Assembly (NCBI GenBank): GCA_005281725.1
Contig: SSBO01000009.1
Location: 7,254,303-7,318,302, forward strand
Direction of reading: 5' to 3'
Length of the DNA stretch: 64,000 nucleotides
DNA from: Wuchereria bancrofti
Taxonomy: Eukaryota; Nematoda; Chromadorea; Rhabditida; Onchocercidae
Positions 25,201-38,800 of this stretch are shown here, piece by piece; within the stretch, counting starts at the first letter, position 1; each line of letters opens with the position of its first letter. The position numbers were made by a program, and so were the translations under genes. A model generated the notes under the pieces. It had not been told where the DNA came from. It saw nothing but the letters and a program-made list of their open reading frames with translations, and made no database searches.

Positions 25201-26020
25201 TTGAAAGTAATAATGACAAATTAGCAGTTAACTTTTTCAAAAGTCATTTATTCCTTAGGATGTCACAGGTTAAGTTTGGTCATTTCAATCATTATCAGAT
25301 AACTAACGGTCATTTGATTTTTTATTCCTCTCACCCGCACTACTTGTTATTATATTTTGTGGAACAGTTTACATCATTATTCACTGTTCGCAATTTATTG
25401 ATTCATTTTATAAACAGTAATCTTTTTAGGATAATTCACCACGAATTCATTATTTCTCGCATATAAGGCAATGGGTATTCCTATTTTTCTGATAAATAGT
25501 AATTGTGCGCAAAGAATCACAACTGTGAACTTTCTAGGATAGATCAAAATTTCTTCGTCCTCAAAAAATCGCCCTTTGAAATTTTTTTTGTTAGTAAAGA
25601 ACTCATTCAGAATCTTCATTACTTTTTAATCTCTTTCTTAAACGTTTTTAATCAACTGGAAAAGACTTCTTTAAATACACCAAATTTCAATTATACCAAA
25701 ATTTAGTCGATAACTGAAACCTTTAAAAGACAAATTAGAGCAAAAAATTTAAGCTATTAAAATTATTCTTACACTTATCAAGAAGAGAAAGTACAGTATA
25801 AAACTTCTTAATGAAGAAGTTTCCAATTCATCAAGGAAGCATTTTTTTGTTCTAAAATGATTACTGTAAAAGATTTTAATTAAACAAATAGTCAAAAATT
25901 ATTCCAGAAGAAGCTTCAGGTGACATCTAGGTGTCATCTATAATTTGGCCGTTATTCATAACGATAACCTTCTCAGATGTCAGTCCTAATGTTGGCACCA
26001 TTTCATTTATGTTAGAATAC

Positions 26021-26032
26021 GTCCCTAGCAAC
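26021..26032 (+). promoter_or_regulatory. RFX half-site pair GTCCCTAGCAAC
   Basis: Two inverted RFX-type half-sites (GTCCCT / AGCAAC) directly abutting. It resembles the X-box but lacks the usual 1-3 base spacer, so it is weaker than the site at 26078. It lies about 0.8 kb before the CCDC88-gene ATG. Confidence 0.25.
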
Positions 26033-26077
26033 CGCATTCAAACAGCCAACTACCACCTTTCAGTGATTCGTTGATCG

Positions 26078-26091
26078 GTCTCCATGGAGAA
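26078..26091 (+). promoter_or_regulatory. X-box-like RFX/DAF-19 site GTCTCCATGGAGAA
   Basis: Matches the nematode X-box pattern RYYNYY-AT-RRNRAC at 13 of 14 positions (last base A instead of C) and contains a perfect 12-bp palindrome (26079-26090). It is 750 bases upstream of the start codon of the CCDC88/Girdin-type gene, whose C. elegans relative has a reported role in ciliogenesis. Function is inferred only. Confidence 0.35.
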
Positions 26092-26840
26092 TAAAAAGGT
26101 TCCCCGTACAATATTAGTTCTGTTGATCTGTTCCAATACTTATTTTGAACCGTAAACAATACTTCTTATTTTTTTTTAATTAAAAAAAAATTAATTTTAA
26201 AATTGTGTTTTGCAACATTTAAACATTGTTTAATATCAGAAAACTTAAACCATTGAACTTTTAGGCTATTCAGACTTAAAACTTCGAAGCATCGGAGGCT
26301 TCCAGAACCAAGATATCATGGAAATATAAATAAAGTAATTAATGGTAGTTTTTAACATCTGATGGATTAGTTGAAGCGCCTTCAAAACCGGGATTTTAGA
26401 GCTATCTCTCTTCCACGACATACGGTGAGGCGGATGTGATCAAGATCTTTGTTTCAGTTGTTCTATCCTCTCTAGTATTTTTAACTTTCCCATCTCTTCC
26501 TACATCGACTCTTATTCCCGCTTCTCCTCCGTATTTGAATTATCCTTGCGAATCGATGATTCCAAATTATATTAAATTTAATTTCTAAACTTGACTAATC
26601 CATTCTGCTAATATTGTAAAATATACTATTCTACTCAGTTCATTTTCCTTATTTCAGTTTCATTAAGAAATTTCTGAAATACGGGACTAATTCAAAATTT
26701 CCATTAATCTCATTACGAATTTATGAAATGTCATCAGCAGTTAAGCAAATATTTTAAGTATTTTCATGTCATTAAGCTTTATATGAATACGTAAGCAAGC
26801 AAAGTTCTGATTTCATCTACGTTTAGGTAAAACATACGAC

Positions 26841-29800
26841 ATGCTTCAATTATATAATAATGACAAGGAAGAGTACGAGAAAAGCGAAGAGCAGTTTTGG
26901 AAGGAACCACTTGGCGCATGGATAAAGTAAATGTTATTATTATTAGGTATTATAGACAATTAAGCTCACAACCAATTTTGTTAGTTTTCTTTTTTCATTT
27001 TTAAATTCTGAGCCTTAAGTTTTACCAAACTTAAGTTAGAAATAATACTGCGCCCCATTAAAGTAAGATCATTCTTCCTGAAATTTCTGCATTACAAAAT
27101 TATTCAGAATTTTTTCAAAAACTTTAAAGAAACTCAAAATGTAAAAGTACTTAAAGTGGAGCATTTAATCGCCTTAGAGATTGCATCATTGGATCAGACG
27201 CATTACTTCCGGAAGTGGCATGGCGAACAGAAAAGCATCGCGGACGTATTTTGCGATTTTCGGAACTCTGCGACGGTTTCCTTTTCAGTCTTCTCTTCGT
27301 TTTCGTGTAAGTTTTAGAAAGTGTAAGTTTTTTGCAAGCAAACAAAGAAATCCTCTGTAATTTGTTATGTTTGCAAAGAGAGATTGCTAATGATTTTGCA
27401 TTTTGTGGAACAAATAGCCAATTACCACTCCAATGTCCACTCTTTCGCTTAATGTAGTATCCATTCTTTCACCTAACACTCATTTGTTTAAGGTTTGCTT
27501 GAGTCAGAAACTCTTCTCTTAGAAATACACACTTCACCTCACTTATTTGGTGTCTATTGGATATAATTTCAATAAAATCAAAAGCGGAAGACTTCTTAGG
27601 GAGGTTAAAATAGTAATTAAAATTACTCCTTCGAAAGTCATTAACTATCAATTAAACTTTCTAATTTCAGATCTTTTTATTTCGTATTCCAGTATGTTTA
27701 GATATGATATGTTTGTTACATAAAAAAACAATCAATAGATTTGCTATCAATAAAAGAAAGCTGAGAAATTTAAATAAAAAATATTCAAGTTCAAATAAAT
27801 GAAAAGTGATGACGTTGCAGGGAACCGAACACACTAAATTTGATAATAATGCGTGGTGAGGAAAATTCACTCTCAGATACAATAACCAGCTTGAGAAGAT
27901 TCCTAATGTTACTAAAAAATATTCGGAAGTTTTATCGAGTAAGTCTTCTAAAGAAATTTAAATTAAAACTAAATTTAAATTTAATTTAAACATCAGTTCA
28001 CCTTCTGTCGTCGTCCATCATTGCTTAAATGAATAATGGATACCATCTAGAATGGACACTTTTGTTCATGGTAGCTGGACGAACAGAAAGTGAAGAAGAG
28101 AAAACTTTTCCTTTAAAATTTTCAACTCCTTTAAAATTCATAACTTCCATCGATAATAACCGGTAACAACCGTCTTATCGAAAATTTACCCACCAATAAT
28201 ATGGCATCATAATCTATGAGGTATTACAGACTTGCGATTAGCTAATTAATTGTTTCTTTCATTATGAATAATTAGGTGCAGGGAAAAACTTAATTTACTC
28301 GAATTATTTGTACTTGTGTAAGTACAAATAACATTTAAAAAAGTATGAAGTTTGTGTTTGTCTGACAGCGAAAGATTCAGATGATTGATTGGAAAAAGAG
28401 TAGTGAAGATGGTGCGAATGATAACGAGTACTTATCATTCTTTTCCTCTATTTATAAGACTTTTTTACATATTATCATTTGTAGAAGTACAATTCTCAAA
28501 CAATGAAGTAAATTTGATGTTTTCAAAGTTTCTCCAAAGTTATTCAAATTCTTTAGTTTTTTTCTTTAGTTATTTTTTTTTCAAATTCTTTAGCTCTCCA
28601 TTTCCAGTCGAAATTCTTCTTAGTAAAAAAAAAAAAAAAAGTTGACAGCTCAATTTTATTTTTATGAAAATTAATAAATTGATCAATAAAGAAAGAATAA
28701 GTTGAATTGTTTTATGATTGAATCTGTTTCGTCAACAGTTTTTTTAAAAGCTATCTAATAAATTTATTTGTGGCACTTTTTTGTCAATTTTAAATTTTTG
28801 AATCTTTTAAAATATGTAGTTCAATTATAACTAGATTTTTTCTCAATTGTTGTGAATTGTTATGAAAATAAGTCGTTTGGAGATGATTCCAGTTTTTTAT
28901 TATACGAAATACTGCAGTCAACCAATTCATTTATGAAAATATTATTAATTGTGATGTGGAGAAAAAAGAGAAATATAAAAGTGAAAAAAGAATATTTCGA
29001 AAGTTTATTTGCCATTTTATTTCTAATTATATTCAGTTCTTTCACTTATTTTATTGGTATATAAAGCAAGCGACAAATGCTTTCAGATGAAGTTATGATT
29101 GGAACTGCTTAGGAAGAGATCACTTCTGCAACATTTTCTGATTAATTTCATTTCTGAGAAGTAATCGATGATTTATTACGAGAACATAATAAGTTCTAAC
29201 CTGGTAATTCGTCAACTAATTCACTTAACTAATTTACTATTACGACCATTATTCAACTGTTATGACTTTTTTTGTTTAGCAAAACATTTAAGATAAAAAT
29301 TTCAGTAGAATTGTCGACCAGAAAATATGAAAACACTTATAATTTCTGCTCAGTTTTTGCGGTCAGCTGATATTCCACATTAAGTGACCAATGCTTCTTG
29401 AAGTAAGATAGATGATAACAGTAATATTTATTTAGCACAACTACAAATAGCATCTTCCAGTTTATTTCGATGGACATTACTAAACAATAGAATCTTAAAT
29501 AAAACAACTGATGCATAAATATTCTCAACTAAACTAACAACATCCTTTTCACTCGCAACTTTTACCTGGAACCTTAAATGTTAGGCAATTTAAAAGTTTC
29601 ATTTAAAAGCTGCGTGCTTTATAAATTCACTCTTTAAAATATAACTATCTTCTTTCTCACCTCAAAATCAATAAACTAAGACTTATTCAGTTCACAACTT
29701 GTATTCTTAATTAGATCAAAAGTTAGTTCCAGAAGCTCGTCAGCTACTGCACATAAAAATTCAAAATTCCCAGGTTACCTTGTGAATGCGATGGTCATTA

Positions 29801-32800
29801 GTCAGTCTTTCTTATCTAATTTTAGAATACAATGTACTTTTGAAATCGCTTCATAATGATTATTACTATCAGCTTCATTTATAGCACTTATTAAGAAATT
29901 TTCATAAAATTCCATAAAAGAATTATCTGAGATAGGTCATCATTTGAAAGTTTACTTATGATAGTGGCACTTCTTCTTATGTGGATGGGTGAGCCGTATT
30001 TGAATAAAAGCTGAACATAGTTAGTTATTTCATCAATCAATGGAATGAATGTTTTATTGTAGTGAGAAATGTGCCCTAACCAGAAGAACTATCTTCCTTC
30101 CTCTCTCTCTGTAGTACCCTTCCTCCCCTTAATGGAGGATTGTTGTTGTCACACACACAACAACATCGAACCTAACAAGGATGGCCTTGCAGTATGACCG
30201 ATTTCACGTTACCCCATCCATGGTCACAACATTCCCAACATAATTCTGCTAAAAATCTTGATGTTCAAATATTCATACCTTCTTTATTATTTCAATCTGT
30301 CCAGTTGATATATGAATTAGTATTAGCAGTTTATTTAATTACTGGTCAGAAATTTCATAGTTTCATTTTACTCTTTGGTATTTCTATACTATTAGCTTTA
30401 CATAGAAGATTAAATTACTCCACACATTCTGATCACAAAGGTAAGTTAAGCAATCAACCATTGAAAATTAAGGTTATCGTTCCAAAAAAATTGAAAAATC
30501 AATTTAATAATATAAAATACGTGTTAATAGAGTTAATTTAGTACTAAAGCACTCACAAATAAGCAAGTTAATTACATGAATTAAAACTTTAATTATTGTT
30601 TCTTTTTGCAACTACTTTAAAGATCTTATAACAATTAAACTTGCACTCAGATATTCGTTTATATAATTACAATCTTTCGTATGCATATTAATGCAATTCG
30701 CTCACCAGCTTAGATTAATTTAATGAATAGACACGTCACTTCACAATTTTAACGGATTTTACAGCAAAAACATTCGTTTCACAGAAGTTTTAAACTTATT
30801 CCTAAAATTAAGCAAAATTAATTATTTTGTAAAATGAAATGTGAATAAACTGAATACTTTCTAGAAAACTTTCAGTGTTATTTAAATGAAGTTTCAAATT
30901 GGAAATAATTAATGACAATGAGGATAGATATCTTTAGTTAATTTAAGGAATTATTGAAATCCTGGCTCTTTAGAAGATAGAAAGATGTTTAGACCAGTGA
31001 ATCCCCAAAGACGTTTCGTTATCAGTTCAAATTTTTTCATTAAGCTTAATTGAATTAATTATTTCATGTCAAATATAAACTGAAAAGATTGAAGAGTTTT
31101 GACGATTAAATGATCAGTTCCAAAATGGGCTTCTCAAACGATATAAATTTTTCAAATTTATAATTAAATTGCTAAAAATTAATATAAGAAAAATTATTAT
31201 ACCCGATATTGCTGAGGAACTATTGGAAATATAATCTTAACATTTCAAAGAATATAATCTTAACATGTAGATTTGATTATTTCATTTGTATGTATTTTAG
31301 TGGTAGCTCAAAATGATAGAAATGAAGACTAATTAAAAGCCCACCATCATTAGAGAAAAGATTCTGGGCAATTTAGGTTATGGCGGAAAATGAATTACAT
31401 TGCATTATAGCAAGGAACAAAATTACAGTTTCTTTGAAATAGAATGAATAGTGCCATTATAAATTTTATTATTCATTGCAGAAGCAATTAAACAAACTGA
31501 TTGTGATGCCGCTACCTGATCTCCTGACAATCGTGCGGAACCCGTACCCCGGTTCGTTTCCTTTTCTTTTCTTTTCTTTTCTTACTTAATCTTCATAGTT
31601 CTGTTTCTTCTGTTTTTTCTTCACGATATTGTCATTCATCAGAAGTATCATAACCTTCTTTATATTTTCAAATATTTCATTAGCAACAATCTCCGAAAAA
31701 CTTCTGGTATCAATTCAACTTTTCCTGATCCTTATTGTTATATTATCAGTTATTTCACTTTGATTATTTTCTTCCAATTGATATAGAAATACATCGCTAA
31801 TTTTGAAATAATTTTTTTTTTTTAAATTGAAATTTATCTATTATGATTATCTTAATTGCTACGATAAAACTTTGTGATATAGCAATATCTCACTATTCTT
31901 CATAACAAGTAAAGTTACGTAGTTTTTCTCTCCTCAATCATCCACTTTTAGTTATAAATCATCAATAATTCTTCACGTACATATCATTTTGACAGTATAG
32001 GCACTTTCTTTTTTAGCATAGGATTATTTTAAATACCATGTTAAATAATATTAATGTTATGTAAAAATTATTTGTTCGCTTATTCTAACTAGAAAATTTT
32101 CAATTTTAGGCTTACATCAAACTATCACCAATCCTGCAATCCCATATTTCCACTCAAATATTGCAATACACATGGAAAGATATATGTGCGGTGTTTTGGT
32201 AGATGTTTTGAAAAAGCAAATTTTAACTGTCAAGTGTTATACAATAAAAAGCTAAGAAAGAGAGAGAGAGAGAGAAGGGGAAGAGAAAAAGAAATGCTTA
32301 TTCTTTCAAAATTTTTCGTTATTATTCTCGACATAATATATTTTATTACTATATGAGTGTTTGTTATTAGATCTGATAAGGATCGTTGTTAAACAGTTGT
32401 TGAAACAATCGGACAGAGGTGAAAAAGAAATTTTATGCGAGCTGATGATATCTGATATGCGACATTGAAATGTACTCTGATATCGAACTATACCCACTCA
32501 GCAAATCATTTCAAATATTCTAGCCTCTAACAGCTAAGCTTGCTGTTTGAAAGCCTGTAAAATACAAGGAATAGTAATGATGTAGATAGGAGCTATATGA
32601 TTAAATTTACTTCCTTAAACTTCATCTTCTACTTCTGCAAGGAATTCCGGAAGGAATTAGGTGAATTTCGTTTAGGTTATTAAAGGATTTGTTTACAATA
32701 AGGAAGGAACATATCAAGTAGTTTTCCGGAAAGAGAAAGGCTTATTAAGCTTTCTTTTTTCTCTGCTTGACAAGCTTTATTGGAGGTAAGCAATGCTCGT

Positions 32801-35800
32801 CTACCATAGCTCACCTGTGCTTGGCATCTTAATGTATTAAAAAATCGGGAGGGATGCAAGCGTGACCCCATCGAATCGAAAAGGTCGATTGCACAAAGCT
32901 CCTATCTATCCCCTCTTCTCATCTATTGTTTGGCTTACATTTGCATATACCGAATGGAATCGGTCAGTTGGTCACCGTCTACGGTTTACTTCTGCCAATC
33001 CTTATTTACTCGGATATAGTTTATTTTCTCAAGGTTACCTGGTCATGTTATTTTCTTGTTGATTTTTATTTCTTTAGATGATTACCTTAGAATAATAATA
33101 TGCATTAACAGAAGGGACTGCTTTTACTTAACTTCCAGGCGAAGATTGCGCAAATTCTTCAAATCATTCTACCAAATTATGACTTATTGCTTTAATCTCA
33201 TTGCAGTAATTTAGTTTTTATTTATACATGTTTTTCCTTTGTAATTGCAAAGGAAAATGTCCTTAATTTTTTGAGCATTCTTTGCATATTAACCTGAAAG
33301 TATTCACTAATGCGCATTTGTCTATTGCTTAGTTTAAAAGTATGAAAGTATGAATTCACTGCACTCATTCATACGATAATATACTTTATTGAATTGCTTG
33401 CACATATGGATGATGTATCTGCGCTTTTTAGATACATATCACATGAGTGTAACCAACGGTTTAATAACAATTGATCCTATTTCAACATTTCTGAAGTTTA
33501 TGAACTTATTTGGAGGACAGATATAAACAATATGAACCACAAATTTGTTTAGGAATTCATACACACTTCGTTCATCTTCTTGTCCCTTTTACCGCACCTC
33601 GCCATTGCCTTCCTTCCTTCCTTTTCTCATTGATAAATATGGTATATTAATGAAACAACGGAATACATTCATCTATTCTCGAGGAGTATAACATCAAACC
33701 TTCTTTAACTCTATCTCCTAGACCAATATAGGAATGAAAGATTTGTTCTGTTTATGATAAACAAAATTTATTCCTCTCTTTATCATATCAGTCTCAACCA
33801 TCCTTTTCTTTAAGTTTATTATTTCAAATTAATGAAGTTTTTGTACTTCTACCTTCCCTACCTTCTTTTGCAACTTTGCTTTCATGCCAATAAGAGTTAA
33901 ACTTATCTTTTGTTTTTGTTCTCGTTTTGGTGACAATCGGTTTGTTTTACACTGGTTGTCAGTGAAAATCACACTTACCTGAAAAATATTTCTTTTCTGA
34001 AACTTTTGCATTTTCAGTTTTTACAATAACAATAGATTTGATTTTCTATAAGATACTGTAATTCAATTTTACAAGTAGATAAATGAATTTTGAAGGAATT
34101 ATATGGTTATGAAGATCGACTAATAGAATTTAAGAAGTGTCATTCGATTTGTATAAAGGAATTTTGTAGTAAAGATATCGGATCGGACGGATTGTTGAGA
34201 TGCGAAGCGAGCGTAGAGACAGAGAGTGTCAATATTGCTATCGTTGTGTCCTGTAATCATATCAATGCGTCATATTTAAATCTCTACATTTAATTATTAC
34301 TTTTATTCAAAGTATCATGAGAATCTTTTCTGTCTCATCCATTTCCTCTCGTCCTCTCTGTCAACTTTATTATAGTCATCCTAATTCAGTAGTTGTCAAA
34401 ACTCCATTGACAATTTTAATCTATTATACTTCATTTCGTAGCTTATATTAGAGTTACCAAACCACGTAAAAGAACTTGGCCATTTGCTTTCTCTGTAACT
34501 TTCCACCTTTCATTATTATTCATACCAATATCTAATGATTTCTGGCTGATTAAGTTACGTGTTTCTTTAACATAAAATGAGTTCGCTGCTTAAACTTCAC
34601 TCACGAAATTCCAGCTCACAAATTTTCTTATTAATCATTCCAAAAAGAAAAAAAAAACAATAGTTTCCAATAATGGTCGAATTATCTAAGTAATGATTTG
34701 GTCCATCATTTGGTATTAAAAAAGTGAAAATCGTTTGTTGGTAGGAATGACATAGAAAATAACTTTTAAGTTGTATCCGTGAGTATAACAGTAATGAAGG
34801 ACAAGTGATTGCAGTAGTGTCTTGTAGAACCTTATATAGAGTAACTTTCACTTATAGTAGAAAAGGTTAACTATAAACACATCAGTGTGTGAGTGAGAGT
34901 ATCATCAATATGATCCATCCATCCATCCATCCATCCATCCCATCTAATATTCCTGCTGCTGCGGTAAATCGAAAGGTATAGGAAGAGCTATTGGCTATTT
35001 GCTTTACATTTGAGTTATTCCGACAAATCAGCACCTCTGTTTTCCCTTATTCTGCCAGTTGAAATTTTTCCAAAACAAGTGTTGACCTTTAACATTACTT
35101 GTCTTTCCAGTGAATGGTCATATGGTCATTCGAATGAGCCATCATTAAAAGGATTGTAAATTATTTGAAATAAGCGTCTTGCATAAGTAAGAGAGAGAAG
35201 ACCAAGGAAGACTGAGTCCTTTTGCTGATTGAATAGTTAGTAACTTCTCAGTGATATCATTTATATTTTGAAGGCGTGAAAAGAATCGGAAAAGCTGATA
35301 GAATTAATTCGTTACTGCTGAGTTCAAAGGCTTTGAATTTAAATTTCTCAAGCAGTGGATTTTTGACCTTAGGTAAGAGTAGAATAAAGTTTGATGGGTA
35401 TGTAGCAGGATCACATAAGCCAAAACTTCTTCGTAACTTCTCAATCTTTGAATAAGCAGAAGTTGGGCAGCAGAAGACAGTCGCTAGCTAACTCTGTGTC
35501 AGATAATCGCTAGAATACAATCAATCCAGAATATAAAAGTATTTTCTTTTTTCCTTATTTCACCTTCGACGAGAGTTGCTGAACCAACTCCACTTCAACT
35601 GGAAACAAGGTAGTATTTCATGACAGCCTGCAAGGAAGATAGAACTGTTACCAGAATAATATCGATCGAATAAAATTTTCATTTAATATTTGAAATACTT
35701 TATGAACTGAGTCAATAGTTTCCACCAGTGAATGTTGCTTTTGAAGCTTATCACATTCCCCTAAACCATTTATATTCAATAAGGAATCAAATTTTTTTAG

Positions 35801-38800
35801 AACTTCGTGGAAACTAATAAGACCTGTTTTGCATTCTCTTCCACTTATCTTACCTATGTTAATTTATTTTCATTTTAAGAATAAATATAATTTTTCTTTT
35901 CTCTCTCTCTATCTATCTATCTCTCATATGACTTCTTTTGTGCTAACGAGTCAAAAACATTTCCAATTACTGATCTGATCGGGCTTTTGTAGTAGGAAGG
36001 GATCCACAATATCTTTTCCTAATTCTGCAATTTCTGTGCTAAAATGAATTAGTGTAGTAATCTGCAATCTCCAACGAATTGCTGATTCAAATTTGTGTGC
36101 GTTATAACTCAATTCTTCTTTTTTTAAACAGCCGACTGATCTTCCTATATCTTTTCTTTCTTCTGCTGTTCCTTCGAAAAAAAAAATGAATTTTTCCGCG
36201 AAGAGGATGAGATTAACATTTTCTGATTGTTCAACTGGTTTTTCATCACTGTTCAAATGTACTCTTTCCAATTCCATTTATTTACTATCATCGAAATTTC
36301 TATGTCAAACTATTTTTTGATATTATTTACCGCAGGGCATTACATCGTGTTGTGTCGGCATACATAATAAATTTAATGCATTTTTAACTTTTCAGTTTTT
36401 TTTTTCATAACTTTTTTTGATTTACTTTTTCTTTTTTGGAAGAAGATGTCAGATACCATTACTATCGATTTCCGACTGCCATCGAGAATTCTCAAAATTT
36501 CGATTTTGTAAATACAATTTTTTCTTTTTAGCAACCAGTTAATCTTATCTTTCTATTTCTTCTGCTCCTTAGAAAAAATAAATTTTCCTATTTTTCATGT
36601 TTCAATCAAAATTCAAATTTATTTTTGAATACCTTCAAATTATTCTCATGAGGTCTCACAAGTAGAAACATATCAGTAGATATTTGATAAGACCAATGAT
36701 GCATCATAATGACGTGAGTATGCTTAATATACGGGCTAAGACGTATTCCAGGTAAATTGTTGGAATTCATTTTTCTATTGAAACTATTGCAGATGGTTGT
36801 AAAGCAGATGTAAACAATGTGTTGCTATTATTGTTGGGATGTGCAGTGCAGGGTGAACAACGCGGTAAATTTATTGAACGTATCAAACGTATGGAAAACG
36901 AGCTCCAAACGGCACTCTTAAATCAAATTAAAAAGGTCAATGAATTTTTCACATAGTACCATTATTTTTACCGTTGTCAATATAGCACTGAAAAGATGAC
37001 AGTTACTTGAATAATTAGTTACTCCTTCACCTTTAATAAAGTAAATCACAACAACAGCTTCTACTAAAGCAAAAAAAAAAAGTTATTCATAAAATTAGTG
37101 TAATTGAAACTTAAAACTTGTGTCTCAAATAAATAGCTTCGCAAGGGCATTTCATTAAAAATGTAACCTATTTGATCAAAAGAAGTTAAAAGTATTTGAT
37201 TACCATCAATTCCGTTTATGAAACAGTAAGTTATTTGTTTTGTTTTGTTATATTCGGTATACTTGTTTGACTAGCATTTGGATAATAGAGTTCGGGTAAT
37301 AGACAACACATTATCTGTTATTTACCTTGTCAGAGAACAGCATTCTATACTTTTATTATTAGTTTTTCTATTTTATAATGAAATTTCGAAATTTCCAAAG
37401 CAATTTTCATTTTATTTTTTCCTTTTATTATATTGCTTCAATGCAAACAATGCAAAAAGAATGCAACATTTGCAAAGCAATTAAATTTGATCGTTTTGCT
37501 CGAAAATATCCTATAAAGTAATTAATTTCATTTCTTTTTCTCCTCAGTTAAAAAAGCAGAAGTTTTTGTGGGACGAATTGTTCAGAAACTTCATAATCTT
37601 CATCACTCATAGGCCACTGAGCTAATTTGGAAGAAAAATATACCTTTATAAGTAATTAAAAATTTTCAAAAGTATAATCACTGAACAACAAATTTTAGTA
37701 GAAGAAAGATTACGAAGTTTTCTGGTAAATGTCGAACAATTTTAGTGATTTATTTGACTGTTCAAGAATTGCCTTCAGGATCAGATCAGTGCATGTCCTT
37801 GATTCATGATCTATGAATTATTTCTACTAGTTATGAACATCTCATATATGTTATATATTACTTTAGTTTTGTGATCTTATTTTAACTCAATAACTAAACG
37901 ATTCAACAAACTAAACGATGTTTCAGGTAGCGGAAGAAGGTGATTGTGTGCTTAACATCCAAGCCTTAGAGCTGATTTCAGAAGACCATCAAAAAGCAGT
38001 GATACTAGCTCATTTAGAAAGTGTAATGAAGGAACGTGATATGTACGCCAATCGATTGTATGAAATGTCCGGTGAACGAGTTAGTTTTGCTTCTTAAATT
38101 CTAATTAAAAATAGAGGTTTTTTTTTTTCGTCTGTTTCTTATTTCCCATTAGAAAAAGCAAAAAGTATAATTGAAAATGGAAGGAAAGAATATAAAAGGC
38201 GATAAAAATATATTTATTCTATTTTCCGTGAGCATCTCATTTAAATAATGCTTTCAACGCGAATATGTCGTAAGCCATTTTTCAATTTCTATTCATCTGT
38301 GGAACGTCTTTTGATTTCTTTTCTTTTTTTCTCACTCCAAAACATTAATTCTATTACAGGAAAGCGATGAGAATAGTACGACTACTGGCTCCTCATCAGT
38401 GTCCAGTGAAGTGATCAAAACAACAAAACTATCAGAAAATAGATGTGGTATATGTGACATCTCTCTTATCTTTAGATATGTAAATAATGATATTCTTTTT
38501 CTAAGTCATTTCTGAATCATTTGATGAATCATTTTTCAAACTGTTGAAAATTTCAGAAGACCGTATTCCATCACCAAGTACAATGGAAAGACACGCAAAT
38601 GTTGAGCTTGCATCCGCTAAAGCCGAGCTTAGAAAGTTAAGAAATATGATGTAAGCTATCTTTACGTAGAAATTTCAGATCAATAACTGACTTGAACTGT
38701 TTGAGAACTCTATAAATAGAGATATGCTTTGCATAGCCATATTCGCCGAGATGTGGTGACTTGATATAATGACTTGTATCATTTGTTATACTTCCTTTCT

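Larger units (their letters stand above)
22215..26840. other. Gene-poor region upstream of the CCDC88 gene
   Basis: 4.6 kb, strongly AT-rich. It holds the PRPF39 3' UTR and, presumably, the promoter and any non-coding first exon of the CCDC88-family gene. The longest frame (22284-22628, + strand) lacks recognisable domains. A short, less AT-rich island at about 25915-26110 contains the two RFX-like sites listed below. Otherwise I see nothing to annotate. Confidence 0.55.
31552..36792 (+). other. Longest CCDC88 intron
   Basis: 5.2 kb intron ending at the exon that encodes the [10 protein letters not shown] block. It contains several simple repeats (listed separately) and frames of up to 108 codons (35951-36277, - strand) with no recognisable domain. 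Apart from the candidate small-gene exon at 32110, I see no coding exon. Confidence 0.5.

Noticed and set aside
30990..31025. Possible CCDC88 Hook-domain exon encoding PVNPQRRF
   Set aside because: The phase would fit, but the exon at 27821-27938 also fits in phase and encodes the expected [16 protein letters not shown] helix, leaving no gap for this segment.
35951..36277. 108-codon open frame on the - strand in the long CCDC88 intron
   Set aside because: No recognisable domain, no convincing partner exons. A rough estimate from the base composition gives about one frame of this length by chance in the window.
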